A stretch of DNA of 64,000 nt, from positions 124,001 to 188,000 of the forward strand of contig JAODTK010003921.1 in the NCBI GenBank assembly GCA_026419785.1, read 5' to 3'. Position numbers and translations under genes: made by a program. The notes under the pieces were generated by a model, which ran no database searches, was not told the DNA's origin, and saw only the letters and a program-made list of their open reading frames with translations. Shown piece after piece: positions 56,900-64,000 of this stretch. This DNA is from Sclerodactyla briareus (Eukaryota; Echinodermata; Holothuroidea; Dendrochirotida; Sclerodactylidae). How positions within the stretch are numbered: position 1 is the first letter of the stretch; each line of letters opens with the position of its first letter.

Positions 56900-58690
56900 C
56901 CAAGAAAATCGTAACGGAACGGTGAGGATTTTTTTTCTCGAAACTGAAACTGGTATTGAAGAATTAGTTGTGCACATAACATATGTAGCGAAAGTGATGA
57001 CCGACCCAACAAAACCCAACAACAAAACAATGGCGACTAATATGAAGACAAGGAAAAGTATTCCAGAATGAATAACATAAGAATGGACCGGATTAACTTA
57101 ATACAACGATGAACGCATCAACGACGCTTTCATCAAGTTGGCGCAGAAAAGATCGGGGTAATCTGGCAGCGACTGAAATTGACCGAGTGGAACCTCAGAA
57201 ACTGAAGCAACAGCTGTGATCTTAGTTGTCTCTACAAAGCGATAGCTGCAGTATGGGATGAGGCGGTGACTCCAAAGAGGCAGGAACGTCGTAAAAGGAG
57301 CGTACAAACCGGTGTGAACCGAATACAGTCTATTATCAGTAAAACTCCAAGGGCTACCAATTTGGAATGTATAGAGATGATCGAAGTGCGGTGGTGTGGC
57401 GCTGTTCGTGAACATAACATTCAAAGGTTATAAACATTCCCGATCAAAACTAAATATCATGTTCGAAATAGGTAGGCCTATATCACATTTCACCCAACTT
57501 AGGATACATGACAACACACTAAGAGGTATGGTCAGTGTGAGAGTCATTACGTTTTTGGCCCAATTGTTCCCTTACCTTTGGCCGTGAAGAAGCGCAAATT
57601 TAATATTCAATATCTATAGTCACGGGAACCATAGCCCTGCTTCCGTGGCACATTCCGATCATTCTGTTATTTTAAGTTACAGCATATGACATATCATCAA
57701 GGCATTCCTGTCAATCATGGTTCCGGGACAGCAAGGGGGTCAGTAACTTCCATCATCCACCCTAACCACATACATCTTCAAACCACAATCACTGAATGTG
57801 AGACTGCCTGGATACTCTCCCTGTGTATGGATGTATTTCGACGCAGTCTCTCTTTTTATAGAATTAATAGAATTAATTCTGCAGTGGAGAACAGATTTAG
57901 AATAGATATTTTGATTAAGATTAACTAGTGCTTGGGGTAGCACAGAACCTTAGGACATAGAACATGAAAAGAAGAATGGTGCTACCAAACGCATCCGATG
58001 CGTCAACAAATCCACGGAACATTGTCCAGACTGTTTTGAAGTCTGTTATTGAGTTCTGAGGACAGAAAACACGTTCGTGTATTCCGTTTTAAGAACAGAT
58101 ATAGATCCTTTCTGCTTCAGAGTGAGTCTGTGTTGGTGTTCACCCACGGGGTGATTCTTCCAACAGACTCTTACGGCCGCAGGAAGTTAGCAGGGAGGTA
58201 TATTAGTCTTCAGTCATTTCAGGCGTGAATCGCGCTCGTTGGGGAATCAGCCTAATTGTAGACATTTTCAAGTAAATGGAATTCGGCAGTTGGTAAGACA
58301 GATGTTGAAATTGGTCCACAAGATGGGGAGGATGCATGTGGCAAACTGAATTTAGAATCTGTTAGGAGATGTGTCCGGGCGCTATGTAAGGCCATACAGT
58401 AATTTACGGGGTTTGTGTCGTAATTCACAAATTCTGTGATCCGTTCAATCAATTCTGTCGGTCCAGGGGGGGTTTGTTTACTGCTCGATTCAAGGGTGTT
58501 CCTGAGGGATTATACTTTCATCTGTTGCACTGACTCGCCTCAAAGTTTATCTCTGTACGGGCCTAAAGGTTGGGATGCGACACCCCCCCCCCATTTAGGG
58601 CTGCGCCTCTCACTAAAACGTATGTTGAGGGACGTACAGTATGATCGCGCCCAGGGGATATATGAGAACCTCAAACTTGCCTAGCTGTTG
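56900..58690. repeat. Segmental duplication, unit A
   Basis: Collinear similarity to 60300-60640 and 62265-63180. Shared blocks include CATCAACGACGCTTTCA.CAAGTTGG, GTGAACCGAATACAGTC, CTACCAATTTGG, TAGAGATGATCG, CACCCAACTTAGG and CAAGGGTGTTC / CAAGGTGCATTTC near the right end. No protein is recognised in either unit, so the repeated content is unknown. Confidence 0.65.
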
Positions 58691-60299
58691 GGCATAAAGT
58701 TGAAACTTGATAGGGCCTAAACCCCTTCATCAATGTCATAATGAGGAACTGAAAATGTATTGCCTGGATCGTTACACCAACTGTTAGACTCAGTATCTAA
58801 CAGTTGCAAAATAACTTCGTCTTTTGCGACAGGCGAAGATAAAGCGCGGACGTTTTTGCTTGATGCTGAAACGAACGAACAACCGTAGCGATATCGAATT
58901 TAATAATTTCAAAACTCCCTCATATACCATATATTTATTTTGCCCCAAAACTGACACCTTCTATACTCGAAAAATGTTGCGAGACAATGTAGCCTCTTAA
59001 ATATCACGCTTCTTCCATTCATATAAATACTGGAGCTAATACCTGATCGTGATTTGTTGGAAATCACACCAGCCATAAAGTGAGTGTTATTAACCGACAA
59101 TCTTCACAGGTTTTCAGTATTTTCCAAATGTTTCAGTCAGAACAATAAATGCATTGTGCATAGGATAACGACCTATTAACCGGTAACCATCATGATGAGT
59201 GATGACATATGCAAGGTTTACGCCTGTGAATCAACATTCGCGTTGTTTTCCATTTTCTCATAACCAGTAATCATGTTACCACTCGTGTCTGGTGGCCCAG
59301 TAGTCTCTGGGAATTTCTGTTGGGAGTGGGCAGCAATGCATCTGTAGGCGACGGGGGGAGGGGGAGGGGGAAGAGGCGGAGTGGGGGGGCGGAGTTCGCA
59401 GAACCCAATACATGAAGAACTTTCCCATTTTTAGGTGAGAAGTTTCCTCCAGAAGCCTACAAACCTACAAATGTTTTCAAGGGTTAGGTGGCAAATTCAC
59501 CCGAACCGAAACGGCTCATAGATTGTAATTTTCCTTTACCCAATCCGCTAATCATAAGCCCCCATTTAGTTATTCTCAATCCCAACGAAACTCGTCACTC
59601 TACTTAAGCCTACATAGACCTAGTACTACTACTGAAGTAGCCTATAATACTAAATTAGCCTAGAAATAGTCAAATAAAGAAATGGTAGTGGGCTACAATG
59701 CACGAGTTTCTTATCGCACATAGCCGAATAAGGACGATGGAAATCGAGAATAATCCCCTAACCATTGTATTACCCCTACACTAACACTATAGAAGGTACG
59801 GATTGCACACTACGAGGCCGTTTGGCAAATCAAAATATACTACTACCACATCGCGGGAAAAATGGTCCTACGGTACACTGGTATTGAAGCTAGCTAGGCG
59901 TGTTAAAACCGTAGCCTATAGCGATGATTTAGGTATACTCATACAAACTCTTGTTGCCACATAATATATTCCTATGGTTACGTCGTTCTACGACTTTTTT
60001 TAACCAACCCTTAATCACGACTTCAGTTTCTTACATGTTTGCGAAAGTTATGGTTACCTGTTAGCGCTGTTCGGATTGTGTGACTTGGTGCACTGTTGCG
60101 CAATGAACACGTGGATCGAAAATCAGCACTGTGCGATTTGGACATATGATCGAACTCTTATACTGAAAGGTGAATCAGTACCTATTGAATGAATAAATAA
60201 ATTTTATTTTATTACAAAAAATTACGAGGTATCTGTCACGGCAACCAAAACGGATTTAGGTAAATTAAATTGTTAATATATTTTGCAAGTGATTTGGAG
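58691..60299. other. Intergenic region, nothing recognised
   Basis: A G-rich tract at about 59352-59392 and TAGGCC words only. Confidence 0.45.
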
Positions 60300-63180
60300 A
60301 TGCCCGTCTGAATGGACCCACGTAAACTGCAGGAAAAATAGGTCATGACCACAGTATATAAGTAGGAAAAGTGTGATGACGAAGCTACCGAACTCACAAA
60401 ACAAACCCTGGCGACTTAACTGAATGACCAGGAACAGTATTCCAGGAAAGAATAACCTAAGATTATTAGATTAGCTGAATGCAACGATCCATTTTCTCAT
60501 CAACGACGCTTTCAGCAAGTTGGACACGGGACAAGCTCGAGGGTAATCTGGCAGAGGATGAAAGTACCTGCCACACTCAGTGGACCTTGGAAACTGAAGC
60601 AAAGCGTGATCTTGCCGATATCTGCCGTGATGGGGGTAAGGCGGTGATTTTTTAAACGTTCAAGGGTAAACTCAGTAAGCTAGAAAGCTAAATCTTACAT
60701 GAGGGCCCTTCGACGAATAAAGTACTGCTACAATTAAACAGATACCAAAGGAAAAATAAGACGTACACCGAAACTAAAATGAAAGTTCAGCAAACATGGA
60801 GTAATAAATGCCCACAAATAAAAAAAAACAGAAAAAACTTTCAAAATAATAGATATTTAAACAAACCTAAAGATGAGTTCGGAGTTGAAATACGAAGGAC
60901 AAATTTCAGAACATAAAAAAATATACAAAACATAAACATTTAGTAAAATTGCATTGATTTAAGACGTAGGAAAGATGTTACGGAATTGGCTTTCCATATT
61001 CAATTTCAATGGGAGTTCGTTCTACTTTGGCAGCAACATAAGAGATGGTATTCATATGGTATTGAGTGCTTCCACCTTCAAGAAATAACTCATAACTGTT
61101 TTGGACTGAGAGACGGTGATGACATAATTGGTGTTTTGAAACGGAACATGCCGGGAATATAATGAGGCGCAAGATCGTTTAGAGCCTTTAGAGACATAGT
61201 ATTTCTCTTACACTTTATACGCTTCTGAAGTTAGTGAGGACCAAGCATCGAACAAATCTTCAGATCTGTCCTCGAAGTTTGCATTTGTATATTCTGGCCA
61301 AGATTTTTGCATGCGAAATTATTATTAATATATTTCATCACTAAGTGGCCCCATACTAGTTACAGTACTATAGTGAAGGTTAGAAATATACCTTTAAAAC
61401 AAAATACAAGTATTGGGATCGGTGTTGTGAAAGGTTTTTGCACTTTTCACATTGTACGTTTGCCATATCAAATTTTCGACGTATATTAGACTGCCGGGTT
61501 CGGCATGGAAACCTAGTCTCTGTGTGAGTCAACCAGCATGCACTTCGTATTCTTGCTATTTATCACCATTTTATTATGTTTACACCATTATGGGCATGAG
61601 CCAGTCTTCATTTATTCTCCTATCTAGATCAGCTAAGCGATTGGCCTTTCACATATAGAGTCGTGTCGTCCGCGTACATATCAGCTGAACAGTGATTGAT
61701 AAATTTAATTGATAATGCCCATTCAAAATATCATACAAATAGTAGTGGTTGACTCAAATAACGTCTCAAAAGGAAGTCCTCACGAAAGACTAGCCTGGAT
61801 TGTTGAAGAAAAGAAAGCTAGTGGATCGAAAGAGAGAATTGTTGGAAGTTCGATGGCGACAATCGCCTGACGACAGAAGCAAATTGTGATCACAAGGAAA
61901 CACACTACACGAACATAAGAGATCTGACTACTGTTAGCCACGGGTGGCATTGTGACATCCATAAGACAATGTGAATGATGGTGATAATGAAACAGAAACC
62001 ACCTTCCCCTAATGGCAAGGGATCACACGATCATGATTTTGAGAATCAATTACTTAAATGATTGTTATTCGCTGATAATATACTGAGCGAAGCACACCGG
62101 CTCAAAATTGCCCTACTCCAATAACTATGTTCATTCATCTACTCTAATACCTTTGCAATTCTTCCATTCAACATCAGGAAGAGCTCAAAAAAATAGGGAT
62201 CGTTTAAAATGCTTGGCACTCTATTGAAAAAGATAATTTACTTTGATGACAATCACTGAAACACGGTGAACCGAATACAGTCCTAATAATTTAGTACAAT
62301 TGAAGGCAGGCTACCAATTTGGCATGAATAGAGATGATCGGAAGGGGGCTGTGTGGCGTGTTCGTAAAATAACATTAATTGTTAATGAACATCCCCACCA
62401 GGGCTAATATTCATGTCAATAAATAGGCCTAACTCACCATTTAGCCCAACTTAGGTGACAGACATCACTGAATTGTATCAATATGATCAGTATGAGTGTT
62501 CATAACGTTTGTGGCCAGTTTTCCTTGAACTTTGACGTTATAAGGAGGGCGGCACTTTCTCTATTTTAAAAACGTTTATACAGTCCACGGTACACATTCC
62601 GAACAGTCTGTTCCTGTTTTTAGTCATCATCAACGTATCTTGTACCAGGTTCCGGATAGTAATGGGGTCCTTACTTTTTAGATCATCTACCTTACGCACA
62701 TGCAACCCTTGCTCAAAAACATACTTAGTGACGTGAGCATGGGCGCTTTTTTTCTAGTTATTGGAGCTGCTCCGCGTTTGGGTAGTGACAAATGTTGCTT
62801 CTAACCTTTGTAGGATACTTGTGGACAACTGGTTCTAAAACTGTAAACTGAAGACGTCCGTGTACGTTCCAGAGATCTTCTGTTAGGCATTAATGTAATA
62901 GTTTGCCCTATTTCAGCTGAGATTCCGTACTCCGTTTGACAAGATTACCTGTCGGTCCATCCGAGGGGCGGGATGTTCGCATGTTCGATCCAAGGTGCAT
63001 TTCTGAGGATTCCAAGTTTGTTGCACCGACTCAGGTGCCCTGCGCAATTTTCCCTTCCCGCTGTACGGACAGTTAACCCGTTTCTTGGTTGGATATCCGT
63101 AAGTGTGAAAGCTTCTGCTTCGTACTGTTTAAAACAACCCTTTCGGGTACACAACGAGGATGTTGGTGTTCAGTAAACAT
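60300..63180. repeat. Segmental duplication, unit B, interrupted
   Basis: The left part (60300-60640) and the right part (62265-63180) correspond in the same order to unit A. About 1.6 kb between them has no counterpart in unit A and carries a minus-strand LINE tail, so it is most simply a later insertion. Confidence 0.6.
60940..61215 (-). pseudogene. C-terminal tail of a LINE polymerase
   Basis: On the minus strand: LKALNDLAPHYIPGMFRFKT (from about 61190), then LFLEGGSTQYHMNTISYVAA and KVERTPIEIEYGKPIP before a stop. KALN.LAP.YL and the VAAPK.WNSLP-like position are standard in the tails of non-LTR retrotransposon polymerases. AT-rich sequence with A runs follows. Confidence 0.5.
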
Positions 63181-63419
63181 CAGGCAGCACTAGAACTGTG
63201 TGTGGGCATGCTGACCTTGGACACTGCAGAACTGGGGCTTTCCTTAAACGGGAAGTAATTCATTCCAGTCTCTAATAGTTCGAGGATGAAACTGTATTGG
63301 AGGCTTGGTATTTTAATGGGGGATTTGGATGTAGCGACCACCCCTACCAAGTCTCATTATTTAGAACTGGCCCACCAATATACCTTTCACTTGACCCAAA
63401 AACAAACAGGGTCATTTAT

Positions 63420-63660
63420 TGACTATTGGGAACCCAAATACCAAGTATGAGCTTCAATCATCCAACCGGTGATTTGTGGATTGAATGGTGATTTGCATTG
63501 TTTCTGGGACCGGGGGGGGGTCAGATTTTTGGGGGAAATTGAAAATGTAAAAATTAAAAATTTTGCAAATTTTTAGCTCGTTAAGACGCGATAACTCATC
63601 CCACGATTTGGATGAACTCATACTTGGTATCTGGGTTGCCCATGATGAGGAAATAACCCC
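63420..63660. mobile_element. Small foldback (MITE-like) element
   Basis: GGGAACCCAAATACCAAGTATGAG (about 63430-63453) and CTCATACTTGGTATCTGGGTTGCCC (about 63617-63641) are inverted copies. Similarity extends outward and inward by tens of bases (CATCCAA..CGG/GTGG). No flanking duplication was identified. Confidence 0.5.
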
Positions 63661-64000
63661 TAATTGTTTTTTTTTATTCAAGTCAAATGTATTTTTTTCC
63701 TTGTGTAGTTCAGGGTAGTCATGTATTGGAAAAAAACGAATTTCCGCGTGAATTTTAGCAAAATTTAGGCTGTAAACACAAAAAAAAGACCCATCTAGAG
63801 ATAGATGAACGGCTTAGATTTTGGTGATGTGGGTCCCCATGATTGATTTCTTGCATGCCTTTTTTAGGGGTCGGTCCAAAACAACATTTGAGGTCACCAC
63901 AGGCCAAGACAGAAAATCCTTGTAACCTTGAGAGGAAAGTATCTGTCCTGATCCATTAGAATTTCGGTGGTGGCTGCCTATCAAGGCAACGGTACCCTGT
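63661..64000. other. Window end, nothing recognised
   Basis: AT-rich sequence with one TTGAGGTCACC near 63887-63897. No gene seen. Confidence 0.4.

Noticed and set aside
57098..57424. 108-codon minus-strand frame in duplication unit A
   Set aside because: The frame is not kept in the duplicate at 60.4 kb, and no protein family is recognised.

Overview
This is a stretch of animal nuclear DNA, most likely from a marine invertebrate and probably a deuterostome such as an echinoderm. The support is indirect: GT-AG introns, AATAAA poly(A) signals, non-LTR retrotransposon fragments of CR1/L2 and jockey type, tRNA-derived SINEs, MITEs with Harbinger-like and hAT-like ends, frequent TAGGCCTA-type words, and a low gene density. 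Single-base indels break nearly every recognisable reading frame, in genes and transposons alike and often in homopolymers. The window therefore looks like lightly polished long-read assembly, or contains decaying copies, or both.

The only recognisable host genes are two copies of one gene, a glycoside hydrolase family 31 (GH31) enzyme of the bacterial YihQ / sulfoquinovosidase type. They lie tail to tail: one on the + strand (about 11799-23427), one on the - strand (about 52034-41381). Both have five recognisable exons with matching splice positions, an N-terminal secretion signal, and the two catalytic aspartates. Both keep the Q...Q...R..W residues that bind the sulfonate sugar head group in E. 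coli YihQ. Where they align, differences are mostly synonymous, so both were under purifying selection after duplication. As written, both carry frameshifts and in-frame stops.

Layout. 1-11.7 kb: no gene; an AT microsatellite, a GC-ended foldback element packed with ACTCGT repeats (3221-4759), a Harbinger-like non-autonomous transposon (5408-7067) and a tRNA-SINE (about 10.87-11.15 kb). 11.8-23.4 kb: + strand GH31 gene, with a LINE tail, an hAT MITE, a Harbinger-like MITE and a jockey-type LINE in its introns. 23.4-41.4 kb: spacer with a LINE endonuclease fragment (26.2-27.2 kb), an L2/CR1-type LINE with an SGNH-esterase ORF1 and a reverse transcriptase inside a minisatellite (28.5-33.7 kb), dispersed duplications, and a minus-strand candidate terminal exon (39994-40121) encoding a Ser/Thr/Pro-rich stalk and hydrophobic tail. 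41.4-52.0 kb: - strand GH31 gene with a SINE, paired MITEs and another LINE in its introns, and a tandem repeat just upstream of its start. 52-64 kb: no confident gene; a tandem segmental duplication (57-58.7 kb versus 60.3-63.2 kb) split by an insertion with a LINE tail, and a small foldback near 63.5 kb.

If the enzyme assignment is right, the pair would be a secreted animal pathway step for releasing sulfoquinovose from algal or plant sulfolipid glycosides. That is the most interesting content of the window.
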